A stretch of DNA of 64,000 bases from Pseudomonas sp. 8O (GCF_902506495.1 NZ_LR733264.1:1054001-1118000); one strand, 5' to 3'. Positions 40,502 through 50,844 are shown, numbered from the stretch's first letter. Made by a program: numbers and translations. The notes: generated from the sequence alone by a model not told the origin.

Positions 40502-41652
40502 TCGTCGAAGATCAGCCGTTTCAGCGTGAGTACCTGCTTGAACTGTTTCGCGAAGAAGGCACCGTCGAGCTGCACGTGGCCGAAGATGGCAACGATGCAT
40601 TACGACAGCTGGAGCTGGGATCCTTCGATCTGGTGGTCAGCGATCTGATGATGCCCGGCCTCGATGGCGTACAGTTCATCCAGCAACTGGCCAATCACGT
40701 AGAGCCGCCACCACTGGTGATCATGAGTTCCGTCTCCCCCCAACTCATGGACAGTGCATGCCTGGCCGCTCGTGCGCACGGGATAACGGTGCTGGAGCAA
40801 ATCACCAAGCCGGTGAAGGCTCATGGCGTCAGGCGTCTTCTGGACAAGCTGATACTGCATCGCCAGCGTAGCGACGCTCCGGGTTCGACCAAGCGCTCGT
40901 CGCCGCTGACCAGCGTGTCTTCGTTGGAGAAGGCACTTGCGGCAGGCGAATTCAAGGCTTGGTTCCAACCCAAGTACTCGCTCGCTGATGGTCGTATCGT
41001 CGCGGCCGAAGCTCTGGTTCGCTGGCTCCACCCGCAACACGGGGTCCTGCGTCCGTCCAGCTTCATGGACGCGATAAGCGCAGCCAACATGGACGAAGCA
41101 TTGTTCTGGGAGATTCTCCGTCAAGCCATAGAGGCGCAGCGTGAGTGGGCACAACAGGGGTCTCGTGTGAAAGTCGCAGTCAACCTGCCAACTCACCTGC
41201 TGGAAAACCGCAATCTGCCTGACGAAATGGTTGGATTCGTTGCCAGGCACGGCGGAACTCCCGCCAATACCGTGTTCGAGTTGCTGGAGAGCACCACTGC
41301 GCAAGCCGCAGACTACTACGCGGCAACATGCCGGTTACGAATGATGGGCTTCGGTCTGGCGCAGGACGACTTCGGCCAGGGGTATAGCTCGCTTTACAAT
41401 CTTGTTTCCACACCCTTCACCGAATTGAAGATTGATCGCACCCTGGTGGGTGGCTGTATGGATGATGAACGCCTGGCGGCCGCACTGGAAAGCATGATCA
41501 AGCTGGGGCACCAACTCGGGCTTGAGGTTGTCGCTGAAGGCGTCGAACATGCCGATGAGCTGGATTTTCTACGCCGCCTGAACTGCGATCTCGCGCAGGG
41601 CTATCTGATCTCGGAGGCAGTGGCTCCGGCCGCGTTTTCCCGCATGCTTTGA
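40480..41652 (+). CDS. pvrR: PvrR-like response regulator with EAL phosphodiesterase
   Basis: 390 residues. The receiver domain (1-125) has [12 protein letters not shown] and acceptor Asp55 in VVSDLMMPG. The EAL domain starts near residue 150 with FQPKYSLADG and carries the catalytic E177-A-L in AEALVRWLHP. Its DDFGQGYSSL, LKIDR and VVAEGVEH motifs all look intact. It should degrade c-di-GMP when active, lowering fimbrial expression or biofilm as PvrR does. It is translationally coupled to the sensor gene. Confidence 0.88.
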   Translation: MRLHQILVVEDQPFQREYLLELFREEGTVELHVAEDGNDALRQLELGSFDLVVSDLMMPGLDGVQFIQQLANHVEPPPLVIMSSVSPQLMDSACLAARAHGITVLEQITKPVKAHGVRRLLDKLILHRQRSDAPGSTKRSSPLTSVSSLEKALAAGEFKAWFQPKYSLADGRIVAAEALVRWLHPQHGVLRPSSFMDAISAANMDEALFWEILRQAIEAQREWAQQGSRVKVAVNLPTHLLENRNLPDEMVGFVARHGGTPANTVFELLESTTAQAADYYAATCRLRMMGFGLAQDDFGQGYSSLYNLVSTPFTELKIDRTLVGGCMDDERLAAALESMIKLGHQLGLEVVAEGVEHADELDFLRRLNCDLAQGYLISEAVAPAAFSRML

Positions 41653-41806
41653 GCGTCTGGTCACAGCTCTGTCTGTAATCAGCAAGCCCCTTGCCAACCA
41701 TGGCGGGAGTCGTGTCGCCGTCTATCGCTTTAATCCTCAACTGCTTCTAGAGTAAGGGTACTGATAGCCCGACGCTGTCATTTGCTCATCCCAGTCCGGT
41801 ACCCCT

Positions 41807-44800
41807 ATGCAGTCTCATGACAACGGCTTGATTCGTAAACTGGCCAATAGCTCGTTGCGTCTGAATGCCATGCTTTTGGGCGTGGTGGCGCTGACTTTAC
41901 TGCTGGTGGGGGTCTCTTACTGGGCGTTGAGTCGTGTCGTGGAACAGGAGCGCGACAAGTTCTACTTTCACTTCGGAAGGCTGGTGGGCGACATTCGTGA
42001 GCATGAGGCCTTTCTCCTGCGCATCGCTCAGCAGAGTAACGACAGCGCACAGGCGCCCAGTCGTGAAGTGATTACGGTGCAATCGAAACTGATCGACCGT
42101 GGTCCTGAGAGGGAGGTTTACGAAGGGCGTGAATTCTCCTTCGCCATGCCGTTCACCCTGGTCCGGCCAGCCATACCCATGTCTGCGGCTACTCAGGAAA
42201 CTTTCTCCTTCGGGGTCAAACTCGCCAATTTCTACAGCAGCTTCTGGAGCATGTCGGCCTATCCATCCCCGCAGATTTTTCTGCTCGATGTGGAGGGGAC
42301 GACGAGCATCGCGGTGCCCTCGCTGGGTACGTTGGCCGATGGTACGAGCCTCACCCCTCAGACCTACTGGCCTTTCATGGCGCGCATCAGAGCCTTGCTC
42401 ACCACTTCACCTGAGCAGCAGCTAGACCGGCCTGTGCAATGGGTTTCGTTCGATCACAATGCCGATCAGTCTGGGCATGAATTGATGGGCTACATCAGCA
42501 CAGATCTGCCAGCTGGGCTCCTGAGGCAGGGGAAGCCGAACATCAAGCCGGTCGCGGTTACGCTGCTCGACATCCAACTGATAAACGATTTCGAACGAAT
42601 TCTCGACCGCCCTCTGTACGATCAGCTTGAACTGATCGCACCCGATGGCACGGTGCTGACCAATGCCATTGACGAGGTTGGCGGCTATCATGACGGTCTC
42701 AACCTGTTCGGTAACGGTATCGTGTTCAAGGTTGGCGGCGATGGCTACGATGGTTGGAGTGGTTTATATCTCCTGAGCTATCAGAGCTTCTTTCGCTACG
42801 TCAAATGGCAGCTGCTAGGCGTTGTCGGGCTGATTCTCGGGAGTTTGGCCGGTGGTTGGGTCGCGATTCGCTGGTATGCCATGCGAGTAGTGGCGCCGGC
42901 CCGTCTGGCGCACCAGAAAATAGTGGAAAGTGACGAGTTCAGTCGCGCCGTTATTCAGACTGCTCCCGTGGCGCTATGCGTGTTGCGTCCCGAAACGCGC
43001 GAGGTGGTCATGCAAAACCACTTGGCCGATGCCTGGCTGGGCAGCGCTGAAGCCATCAGCCAACTCAGTCGTGACTGGTCCTTGGATGAAGGGGACAAGT
43101 GTCTCGGTGGGGAATCAGTGCTGGATCTTTCCGGGCGCATCCTGCACGCGAGCTTCACCCAGGCGCCTTACCGAGGCGAAAGCGCCGTGCTCTGCGCTTT
43201 CAATGACATCACAGCGCACAAGCAGGCGCAGCAGATCCTGGCTGAAGCCAAGCTCTCGGCGGATGCCGCCAGCGAGGCCAAGTCGGTATTTCTGGCGACC
43301 ATGAGCCACGAGATTCGTACCCCTCTGTACGGCGTGCTGGGTACGCTCGAACTCCTGGGCCTTACGGAGTTGTCGCCGCAGCAGCGCGATTATCTGGACA
43401 CCGTGCAGCGCTCTTCTGCGGTGCTGCTGCAACTGATCAGCGACATCCTCGACGTTTCGAAGATCGAAGCGGGTCAGATGGCCATCGAAGATGTCGAGCT
43501 CAATCCGTTGGAGTTGGCTGAGGAAGTCGTTTCCGGGTATGCCGCGCTGGCGCATTCCAAGCAATTGAAGCTCTACGCCTGCATCGACAGCGACGTACCC
43601 GGTACGGTGCGCGGCGATGCGGTGCGCATTCGGCAGATTCTCAACAACCTGGTGAGCAATGCCCTGAAATTCACTGATGTAGGGCGTGTGGTCCTGCGCC
43701 TGAAGTTCGTGCCCGACGAGGCACCCGGCAGCGGTACTTTGCAGTGGCAAGTTACCGACACCGGCATCGGGGTTTCACAGGAACAGCAACTGCGGCTGTT
43801 CGAGCCTTTCTACCAGGCGCATGGCCAGGAGCACACTGTCAGTGGGACTGGTCTGGGTCTTTCGATCTGCTGGCGATTAAGCGAGTTGATGGGTGGAAGC
43901 CTGCGAGTGGTCAGCGAAATCGGATTGGGCAGCAGCTTTACCTTTTCCCTGCCGCTCCCGGTGGTAACGCGGAGTCAGCCGTTGCGTGAGCGCTTCACGC
44001 TGGCTGCAACCGATATCTATATACGTTCGCCGGTCAAGGAGCTGGCGCAGAACCTGCAGAACTGGATCGAGCGTTGGGGGGGCACTGCACTGCTACTCGA
44101 TACCTCGTCTGGGCATGTGCCAGCCGATGGCGTACTACTCGATCTGTTGAGCGGCGATGAGTTCGATCCTCAATGGCGCTGTTCACGCGTGAGTGCCCTG
44201 CCAGAGTCGGGTGTGCAGCCTCAGATCAGTGCGCAAGGCTGGACTGTCAGTCTCTATAGACTGGCTGGAATAGCCCAGGCACTGCAACTGGCGCAGCAAG
44301 GGGAGTCGGGTGGCAAAGCTCCGGCTCTCGACCAGGAGCGCCTGGGTAAACTGGGGTTGCGTGTACTGGTTGCAGAGGACAACCCAATCAATCAGGTGCT
44401 GCTACGCGAACAACTCGAGGAATTGGGGTGTCAGGTCACGCTCGCCGGTAATGGTCGCGATGCCATGCAAAGCTGGCGTCCGGGCCTTTTCGATGTACTG
44501 ATCACGGACGTCAACATGCCGCTGATGAATGGCTATGAGCTGGCGCAGGGACTGCGTCGGGTCGATTCGAACATTCCCATCATCGGTGTTACGGCAAACG
44601 CACTCAAGGAAGAAGGTGAGCGGTGCATCGCGGTCGGCATGAATGCCTGGCTGGTCAAACCCATCAACCTCCGCACGCTCTACGACAACTTGCTGAAGGC
44701 CTGCGCCGGCATCGTCATCCAGCCATTGCTGCTGGAACAGTTGGAGCCACACAAAGAGGAGGGTGATGTCATTCAAGTCTCGGAGAAAATGCGCGACTTG

Positions 44801-45046
44801 TTTGTGCGTACCATGCGCGAGGATATTCAGGAAGTCTGGCAAGCCCTGCAGTGCAACGATATGTCAACTGCGCGCCAGCAGGTCCATCGGCTGCGTGGCG
44901 CGTTGGCGGTTGTCCAGGCCCATGCGCTCAGTGACGCGTGTGGTGAAGTAGAGGACGCGTTGGTTGAGCAATCCGGTTCGGAGCTTCACGCGGCGGTAGG
45001 TGCACTGATGAACCGCGTCGAGTCGGCGTTGGAACGACTCTGCTAG
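41807..45046 (+). CDS. rcsC: RcsC-like hybrid sensor kinase with receiver and Hpt
   Basis: 1079 residues. TM1 is about 20-45 (LGVVALTLLLVGVSYWAL), a large periplasmic domain follows, and TM2 is near 330-350 (LLGVVGLILGSLAGGWVAI). HisKA carries His501 in [11 protein letters not shown], followed by HATPase_c ([10 protein letters not shown]), a degenerate receiver-like stretch and a true receiver (Asp901 in ITDVNMPL). A C-terminal Hpt has His1027 in VHRLRGALAVV. It therefore contains a full phosphorelay to the RcsB-like regulator. It is a paralogue of the kinase at 37.7 kb across the core. The start is at the ATG at 41807, with no clear ribosome site. Confidence 0.85.
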   Translation: MQSHDNGLIRKLANSSLRLNAMLLGVVALTLLLVGVSYWALSRVVEQERDKFYFHFGRLVGDIREHEAFLLRIAQQSNDSAQAPSREVITVQSKLIDRGPEREVYEGREFSFAMPFTLVRPAIPMSAATQETFSFGVKLANFYSSFWSMSAYPSPQIFLLDVEGTTSIAVPSLGTLADGTSLTPQTYWPFMARIRALLTTSPEQQLDRPVQWVSFDHNADQSGHELMGYISTDLPAGLLRQGKPNIKPVAVTLLDIQLINDFERILDRPLYDQLELIAPDGTVLTNAIDEVGGYHDGLNLFGNGIVFKVGGDGYDGWSGLYLLSYQSFFRYVKWQLLGVVGLILGSLAGGWVAIRWYAMRVVAPARLAHQKIVESDEFSRAVIQTAPVALCVLRPETREVVMQNHLADAWLGSAEAISQLSRDWSLDEGDKCLGGESVLDLSGRILHASFTQAPYRGESAVLCAFNDITAHKQAQQILAEAKLSADAASEAKSVFLATMSHEIRTPLYGVLGTLELLGLTELSPQQRDYLDTVQRSSAVLLQLISDILDVSKIEAGQMAIEDVELNPLELAEEVVSGYAALAHSKQLKLYACIDSDVPGTVRGDAVRIRQILNNLVSNALKFTDVGRVVLRLKFVPDEAPGSGTLQWQVTDTGIGVSQEQQLRLFEPFYQAHGQEHTVSGTGLGLSICWRLSELMGGSLRVVSEIGLGSSFTFSLPLPVVTRSQPLRERFTLAATDIYIRSPVKELAQNLQNWIERWGGTALLLDTSSGHVPADGVLLDLLSGDEFDPQWRCSRVSALPESGVQPQISAQGWTVSLYRLAGIAQALQLAQQGESGGKAPALDQERLGKLGLRVLVAEDNPINQVLLREQLEELGCQVTLAGNGRDAMQSWRPGLFDVLITDVNMPLMNGYELAQGLRRVDSNIPIIGVTANALKEEGERCIAVGMNAWLVKPINLRTLYDNLLKACAGIVIQPLLLEQLEPHKEEGDVIQVSEKMRDLFVRTMREDIQEVWQALQCNDMSTARQQVHRLRGALAVVQAHALSDACGEVEDALVEQSGSELHAAVGALMNRVESALERLC

Positions 45047-45130
45047 TCTTTCTGGCATCACTGCGAAGTAGAACGGCTGCACCCTTGACGAGGTGTGGAT
45101 TGAGTTTGAAGGGTGGTATTCAAAAAGCGT

Positions 45131-45781
45131 ATGGATAAAGTCAGAGTAGTATTGGCAGATGATCACCCCATCGTACTGATGGGTGTGCGCGAGGTCGTAG
45201 AGGCCGAAGACAGTGTCGTCGTGGTCGGGGAGGCAAAGAACTCCACCGAACTGGTCGAGCTTTACCAACACCAGGCGCCCGACATCGCGATTGCCGACTT
45301 CAATATGCCAGGCGACCAAGTATACGGCGACGGCATCAAGTTGGTGGAGTACCTGCTTCGCAGTTATTCCAATACACGTATCATTATTTTCACGATGCTG
45401 TCCAACCCGCTGATCCTGTCCAGCCTCTACGACTTGGGCGTGTCCGGTGTGGTGCTGAAAAACGGCGACCGCAAGGAAATTCTGGTGGCGCTCAGATCCA
45501 TCATGCGCGGGAAGGTGTACCGGGGTGCCCACATGCAATCGGGCAACACGGTGCTAGCCAGCAGGGATGATACGTTGGGTCGGGTGGCGTCGTTGTCGGT
45601 CAAGGAATACGAAGTGCTGCGCCACTTCGTATCCGGTATGAGTGTCGGGGATATTGCCCAGATGCTAAACCGCAGTGTCAAGACGGTCAGCGCGCAAAAG
45701 ATCTCCGCGATGCGCAAGCTGGAAGTCGATACTGACCAGGCGCTGTTGCTCTTTTGTCTCAAGGCCAATCTCTTTAACTGA
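45131..45781 (+). CDS. rcsB: RcsB-like response regulator (LuxR/FixJ type)
   Basis: 216 residues from the ATG at 45131 (MDKVRVVLADDHPIV); an in-frame GTG at 45113 is the alternative. The receiver has DDHP and acceptor Asp56 in AIADFNMPG. The LuxR helix-turn-helix is SVKEYEVLRHFVSGMSVGDIAQMLNRSVKTVSAQKISAMRK in outline. It is the only DNA-binding output of the four-gene signalling cluster and stands next to two fimbrial operons carrying RcsB-box-like palindromes. Confidence 0.88.
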   Translation: MDKVRVVLADDHPIVLMGVREVVEAEDSVVVVGEAKNSTELVELYQHQAPDIAIADFNMPGDQVYGDGIKLVEYLLRSYSNTRIIIFTMLSNPLILSSLYDLGVSGVVLKNGDRKEILVALRSIMRGKVYRGAHMQSGNTVLASRDDTLGRVASLSVKEYEVLRHFVSGMSVGDIAQMLNRSVKTVSAQKISAMRKLEVDTDQALLLFCLKANLFN

Positions 45782-46078
45782 GGTACCTGTACCTACACGC
45801 ATTTCACGGTCTTTGATTAGCGCCTCTCATGCGTGAAACATAAGCCTGGTCCAGATAACGCGCGGAGACTTCGTTCGTGGTTTGCGAGCGATTGCTGGTG
45901 ACTGCTGGCATTGCTTTGTTTATTGCCATACAGCGCACACGGCACAGCCGCTTGACTCAGTGGCTGTGCACGTAGTGTATGAGCAAGAGGGACTACCCTT
46001 CGCGCAGAGCAGGCTGCTGGCTACGCGTGCGGATGTCGCCCGTGCACATCCGCGCCGCCTCTGCTCTGGGAGTAGCCT
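45782..46078. other. Convergent intergenic stretch
   Basis: 297 bp between convergent rcsB and the tip-protein gene. It holds a GCGGATGT (46029-46036) / ACATCCGC (46046-46053) hairpin that could end leftward transcripts, though without a T-run. No credible gene seen. Confidence 0.4.
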
Positions 46079-47251
46079 TCAATTGAAGGTCACCATCATT
46101 TCTGCCGAGGCGTTGACCTCTCCCGTCGTCAGTTGGCTTCCGCCTGAACACAATCGCCAGATGAATTGAGGCGCGAAGGTTTTCAACAGTTCGGTATTGC
46201 TCAGATGGCCGATGCGTGTGCGTGACAGATCGAATTTCAGCCCAGTACCGGCGCCACAGGTGCCCGGGCCGCTCGCGCCACTTACTTCCCCGGTGATATA
46301 GGCCGCAGCCGGGGTTGAGCCCGAAGTTCCTTGGTTGACGCCCAGCCAGGCCGGATTGCCTTCGTACAGCCCGGAGGTGGCTCTGAACTGGAGATTGACA
46401 TCGACCGAGATCGCGCCATCGGCTTCCTGATTGCAATTCACGCCGGCCTGCATGCTCTTGCGACTGAGTTCGCTGTGCGCGATGAGATTCTTGCCCACCT
46501 GGCCGAAATTAATGATTGCAGGAGCACTGACCGTGCACTCGATGGTAGAAATTCTCAGATCGAGACCGCCGGATAATATCTGCTGGTTTATCCGGCTAGA
46601 GGAAGACGAGGCATGACTGACAGCCCACATCGGAGGCAGGGCAATACTGCTTGCTGCCTGTTGTGTACCGTCAGCAACCATTACCCAACTGCCCGTCAGC
46701 GTCACGCTGATGGGCTCACCAGACCTGTAAAAGTTGGAGCAGATACCGCTTATCACACAGGGCGTCAGTGCCCATGCTCTTGCGGAAGGTTCTCCTAGTC
46801 CCAACTGAAAACCATAACCGTTGATGTAGCTGCCACTTGTTGTGGGTAACCCTATGGAGCCGCTGAAAGGCGTTGGTGACGAGGTTCCGACAAGAGGGAA
46901 TGTGCCATTGACCTGCGTGCGCGGCACCAACCCTACACCTGTGGGCTGGCCATTACGCAGAATCGGGAATGCCCGGAAGCCACCGATATTCATCAGTGCC
47001 GAGCTGGCAATGATGCTGCTGGCTGATGAGTCCACGATACCCGCTAGAGGAGCACTTTCAGATGCCCCCCCATTATTGCCGGTATGCTGCAGCGTCGCGC
47101 TGAATGGCAGTCCTTCCCAGATGATTCCGCTGCCCTTGCCGATGGTGATGGTTTCAGCCAGCAGGGTGGTGGGTGCCAGCAGTAACGTCAGTAGCCATGC
47201 AGGAGCGGGTGCTCGCAAGGCGGTTGCCTTACGGATCGACTGAATCTTCAT
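46079..47251 (-). CDS. Fimbrial tip adhesin-like protein of the leftward chaperone-usher operon
   Basis: 390 residues with an N-terminal signal peptide (LLTLLLAPTTLLA). An N-terminal domain of about 220 residues rich in Ser/Gly/Thr precedes a C-terminal pilin domain (ECTVSAPAIINFGQVG, GVNCNQEADG, ending ASAEMMVTFN). The two-domain form and last position resemble CupD4/CupA4-like tip proteins. It overlaps the usher gene by 4 bp. The ligand is unknown. Confidence 0.75.
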   Translation of the reverse strand: MKIQSIRKATALRAPAPAWLLTLLLAPTTLLAETITIGKGSGIIWEGLPFSATLQHTGNNGGASESAPLAGIVDSSASSIIASSALMNIGGFRAFPILRNGQPTGVGLVPRTQVNGTFPLVGTSSPTPFSGSIGLPTTSGSYINGYGFQLGLGEPSARAWALTPCVISGICSNFYRSGEPISVTLTGSWVMVADGTQQAASSIALPPMWAVSHASSSSSRINQQILSGGLDLRISTIECTVSAPAIINFGQVGKNLIAHSELSRKSMQAGVNCNQEADGAISVDVNLQFRATSGLYEGNPAWLGVNQGTSGSTPAAAYITGEVSGASGPGTCGAGTGLKFDLSRTRIGHLSNTELLKTFAPQFIWRLCSGGSQLTTGEVNASAEMMVTFN

Positions 47252-49890
47252 GACAAGCTCACTTCTTGTATGGGAGGCAGTTGCGAAAGCAGGTCCTCGT
47301 CATCGATGCGATAACAGGTTGCCGACTGGCTGCGAATCGGACCGTTCTGATCTTCCGGGCGCTGCTCGCTGAAATCGAAATGCGCTTCGCATTGCTGGTC
47401 GTCTGCTGCACCCCATCGGGCGCGCAGGGTACCGCTCTCAGGCAAACCATTCATGTAGACCTGCCCGGCGTCACCGACGATACCCATTTCGGCCTCGCCA
47501 GTATTTGAGGGTACCACCACTACGCTGGTGCCGAAGGGCAGGGGCTGACCTTGATGCGTCAGGGTGAGCAATGCTTGCAGGCCGATGCGCGTGGCAAAGT
47601 TGGCCAGAACCACGGCGCCTTTGGTCGGGTACACATTCACGGTCGATTGGGTCATGTCGACATCGTCCGGCAACGTCGAAGGATTGAGACTGATTGCATT
47701 GCTCTGGTAATTCGACAGATAGGGCACCACGGCATAGCCACGGCTGTCTGTTATCACCCCGCCATTCATGACGCTGGTGCCAGCGGCACCAGGGGCGCTG
47801 ACCACTGCGATCGAATCTCCGGTCGATTGACTCATGGTCATGCCTTGCGGATGCACGACGACAGCGCCATTGCCGTTGAGATTGAGAGAACGGTAGGTAT
47901 CGCTGTAGCTGTAGCCCAGGTTGGCAGCACCGTTACTGCCCTGATAACCCAGGTTCAGGTTACTGCTGCTGGTTGTTTCGTTCTGGTTGGAGCGGTTGTG
48001 ACTGACGTTCCATGACAGGCGCCCCTTCTCATCGCTACCGCTCAGACCTACTTGCTGCTGCACCTCGCCATCGTTGCGATGGCTGACCTGATAAGTGGCG
48101 CGGCTGTTTCTGAGGCTGGCTTTACCGCTGAACAGATCCAGTGGCGCCTGAAGGGTCAGCGTTATCTGACGGGTTTCCGGCCACGAATTATCACGCTTCT
48201 GAACCCGGCTGACGCTGTATGCAAGGTCGTAGTTGATGCCGTGGAGGCTGGTGCTGTAACCCGCGGCGATATTGGTGTTGACTTCGTCGTTGCCCCAGTA
48301 GTCATAACGCGAGTGCGACACGTACAAGGAACCCCAGGTATTCAACTGTTGGTTGATGCGTGCCTGAAAACTTGAACGCTGTCTTGCCAGGGTCCAGGGC
48401 AGTTGGCCTGGTGTCAGCTCATAACCCTCGTTGTTGAAGTCGGCAAAACTGTAGTAGTCGCGGGTTGAATAGCGGTAGGCCGCCAGATCAATCGAAGTGC
48501 CGGTCGTGATGACGTTCTTGGCGTAACGCACTCGATAGGAGTTGCCTGTCCTGAGCCCTTCGTGGTTATCGAGCCTGGCACGCGCAGCCGTGACATCGGC
48601 CGATAGAGCGCCCAGAGAGCCCATTGACAAACCGATGCCAGCCGCCGCCGACAGATAATCCTCGGCCAGCAGCGTCCCGCCATAAAGTGTGAAGTTATGC
48701 GGCAGACCGTAGATCAACGTACCCAGCACGAAGGGCGCTTCACGAGACTGCAGGGTCAGGCCGCCGTCGTAACGACCAGCGGTGATTTCGAATCGCGAGA
48801 TGTAGGGGCGCAACATGACCGGTAAAGAGGAACTGGCGATGGTCTGAGTACGCACGCTGCCGTCGGCTTCGGTAATCGTGAGAAGCAAGTCGCCCCCGAG
48901 CCCGGTTTGATGCAGATCATTGATGCGGAAGGCTCCGGGGGCGACATAGGTTTGATAGATCACGTTGCCGTTCTGCGTGATGGTTACACGTGCGTTGGTA
49001 TTGGCGATTCCGCTGATCATGGGCGCGAAGCCCCGCTGATTGATCGGCAGCATCTGATCGTTCGAGTTGAGCTTCACGCCCTTGAACGGAATGCTGTCGA
49101 ATACATCGTTACCCGTACTGGTTTCGCCAATGGACAACTCCGCCTGCCATGGCTGTATGTCGGTTTGCAGGTAGGTATTGGAAAAATCGCTGGTATGCAT
49201 TTGCAAGCCGGGTTGGCCGCTGCTGTGTCCTTTGTTGTAGGTGTAGATGTATTGGCTGCGCAGACGCCAGTTTTCCCAGTTGGCGCCGCTGCGCAGGCTC
49301 AGAAACAGATTGTCATGCGTACTGTCAGGGCTTCCATTGCCCAGGCTCTGCCAGTTTCGCCCACCACTGAGCGAATAGTTCAGCACCAGGGCCGGTACAC
49401 CCTGATCCCAGAGCGATGGGTCGCTGTAACCTGCCACGCTAGGTTTCAGAGCAATTTGCGGGATGCTCAAGTCCAGCCGAAGCTGCTGAAAGTCCAGGCT
49501 GAAGAAGGCATCCGGGATCACGGAGGCAAGGTCACTCAGCGGTTCATCCCTGGGCAGTGTTCTGAGGGTCGGCAGGGCGGATGTGTTGACGCCCAGCTCA
49601 TCGAGCAGGGCGGGTGTAAGCATCGGGACGGCCTTGCCCAGCGCATCGGGTTTGAAGTCCAGCGCGTAGTCACCTTTGGCAATCTGGTTCACATAGAGGG
49701 TGACGAGATAGTTGCCCGCCGGGATGTGGCCGGAGTTTTCGAATGCGCTCAGGTCGGTCGTGACGCTTTGCCCGTCGATTGAAAGCAGGCGCGGGTCAAA
49801 GTATTCCTTGCCCCATGCCGGAATGATGGCGCATACCACCAATGCTGAGAGCGCCCGCGCCATGATCGTTCCACTATGGCTATTCTTCAT
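47248..49890 (-). CDS. Outer-membrane fimbrial usher (leftward operon)
   Basis: 880 residues from the ATG at 49890, giving a signal peptide ending near AWGKEYFDP. It shows the N-terminal chaperone-binding domain (FDPRLLSIDG, DLSAFENSGHIPAGNY), a 24-strand barrel with plug (GFAPMISGIANTNARVTI, YVAPGAFRINDL) and the C-terminal domains (PFGTSVVV, EAHFDF). Starts further upstream (49932, 49989) are possible but lack ribosome sites. It secretes and assembles the pilins of this cluster. Confidence 0.92.
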   Translation of the reverse strand: MKNSHSGTIMARALSALVVCAIIPAWGKEYFDPRLLSIDGQSVTTDLSAFENSGHIPAGNYLVTLYVNQIAKGDYALDFKPDALGKAVPMLTPALLDELGVNTSALPTLRTLPRDEPLSDLASVIPDAFFSLDFQQLRLDLSIPQIALKPSVAGYSDPSLWDQGVPALVLNYSLSGGRNWQSLGNGSPDSTHDNLFLSLRSGANWENWRLRSQYIYTYNKGHSSGQPGLQMHTSDFSNTYLQTDIQPWQAELSIGETSTGNDVFDSIPFKGVKLNSNDQMLPINQRGFAPMISGIANTNARVTITQNGNVIYQTYVAPGAFRINDLHQTGLGGDLLLTITEADGSVRTQTIASSSLPVMLRPYISRFEITAGRYDGGLTLQSREAPFVLGTLIYGLPHNFTLYGGTLLAEDYLSAAAGIGLSMGSLGALSADVTAARARLDNHEGLRTGNSYRVRYAKNVITTGTSIDLAAYRYSTRDYYSFADFNNEGYELTPGQLPWTLARQRSSFQARINQQLNTWGSLYVSHSRYDYWGNDEVNTNIAAGYSTSLHGINYDLAYSVSRVQKRDNSWPETRQITLTLQAPLDLFSGKASLRNSRATYQVSHRNDGEVQQQVGLSGSDEKGRLSWNVSHNRSNQNETTSSSNLNLGYQGSNGAANLGYSYSDTYRSLNLNGNGAVVVHPQGMTMSQSTGDSIAVVSAPGAAGTSVMNGGVITDSRGYAVVPYLSNYQSNAISLNPSTLPDDVDMTQSTVNVYPTKGAVVLANFATRIGLQALLTLTHQGQPLPFGTSVVVVPSNTGEAEMGIVGDAGQVYMNGLPESGTLRARWGAADDQQCEAHFDFSEQRPEDQNGPIRSQSATCYRIDDEDLLSQLPPIQEVSLS

Positions 49891-50061
49891 GTCGATATGT
49901 CCGTAACTGCATAGGAGCTGTTGCCGTTTCATCGTGAGTCGCATTGCCGCGAGAGAAGGCTTTCGGTCAGGCGGTGGGGCGCAGGTCATGTGCGCAGCAA
50001 CGACAGCGCTGAGTCATTTCCAGCGTGACCGCGAACGAAGCGACAACAGATCCAGTGATCC

Positions 50062-50844
50062 TTAAAGGGCTTGTTGGCTTTCCGGCGTTTCCCAGTTGCC
50101 TTCGTCAATCAACCGCCACTTCACGCTGGCGTCGCGTTCCGCTGCTGATGGGATGGCGTAGTGCTGCTCTGCCATGGGCGGAACCATGAGCCGCAAATCA
50201 GCAGTTCCATAGGTGAAGTGACCCAGGCTCAGGGAGGCGAATGTCAGCCAGTACGGGGTTGGATTGATCGCTATGAGCTGGTTGCCTTCCCGGCGAAATC
50301 TGAGTTGCCGCGACGCATTGGTAATGGCTTCTTCAGCCAGACCCGCGGGGCGATAGAAGAGCTTCAGATTGGTGACGACCGTCATCACCACGCGATCCGC
50401 GTCCGGCGTTGGGGGCTGTGCCGGCAGGGCGCGCAATGACACGAAGAATATCGATTCCCGATCCTGCGGCAGTGCTTGCCCGGTGTAACGGATGCGCAAT
50501 ACGTGCTCGCTGTGGGCCTCCAGGCGAGAGAGGGGAGGGGTTACGATAAAGGGCATTTTGGGCTTCCCTGCCCATGTCAGATCCACACTGCCTGTTTCGG
50601 GGGAAACCGGCCTGACCCAGGATTGCACCAGGTAGGCGCCGTCACTCGTATTGTGGATCTTGAGCGAAACGCCTTTGCTGGCATGGGCCGGATAAACGAT
50701 GCGCAGTTGTGAAAAAGACAGGCCCGTATGGGGCTGCTGCACTGGCGGGGCAGTACTGCTGTCGACAGATGCGGCCTGCACTGGCGAAGTCGCCATTGCA
50801 GTGGTCAGCAGGAGACCGAGTGCGAATGTCAGGACGCCTTTCAT
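50062..50844 (-). CDS. Periplasmic fimbrial chaperone 3 (leftward operon)
   Basis: 260 residues; the start ATG at 50844 overlaps the previous chaperone's stop (ATGA). Signal peptide, then a PapD-like immunoglobulin fold: LRIVYPAHASKGVSLKI, MPFIVTPPLSRLEA, RESIFFVSLRALPA, KLFYRPAGL and a C-terminal NPTPYWLTFASL. The proline-rich insert before LSFSQLRIVYP is longer than usual. It caps pilin subunits by donor-strand complementation. Confidence 0.9.
   Translation of the reverse strand: MKGVLTFALGLLLTTAMATSPVQAASVDSSTAPPVQQPHTGLSFSQLRIVYPAHASKGVSLKIHNTSDGAYLVQSWVRPVSPETGSVDLTWAGKPKMPFIVTPPLSRLEAHSEHVLRIRYTGQALPQDRESIFFVSLRALPAQPPTPDADRVVMTVVTNLKLFYRPAGLAEEAITNASRQLRFRREGNQLIAINPTPYWLTFASLSLGHFTYGTADLRLMVPPMAEQHYAIPSAAERDASVKWRLIDEGNWETPESQQAL

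Noticed and set aside
45882..46169. 95-codon open frame after rcsB
   Set aside because: No ribosome site, no similarity I recognise, and it overlaps the end of the tip-protein gene on the other strand.
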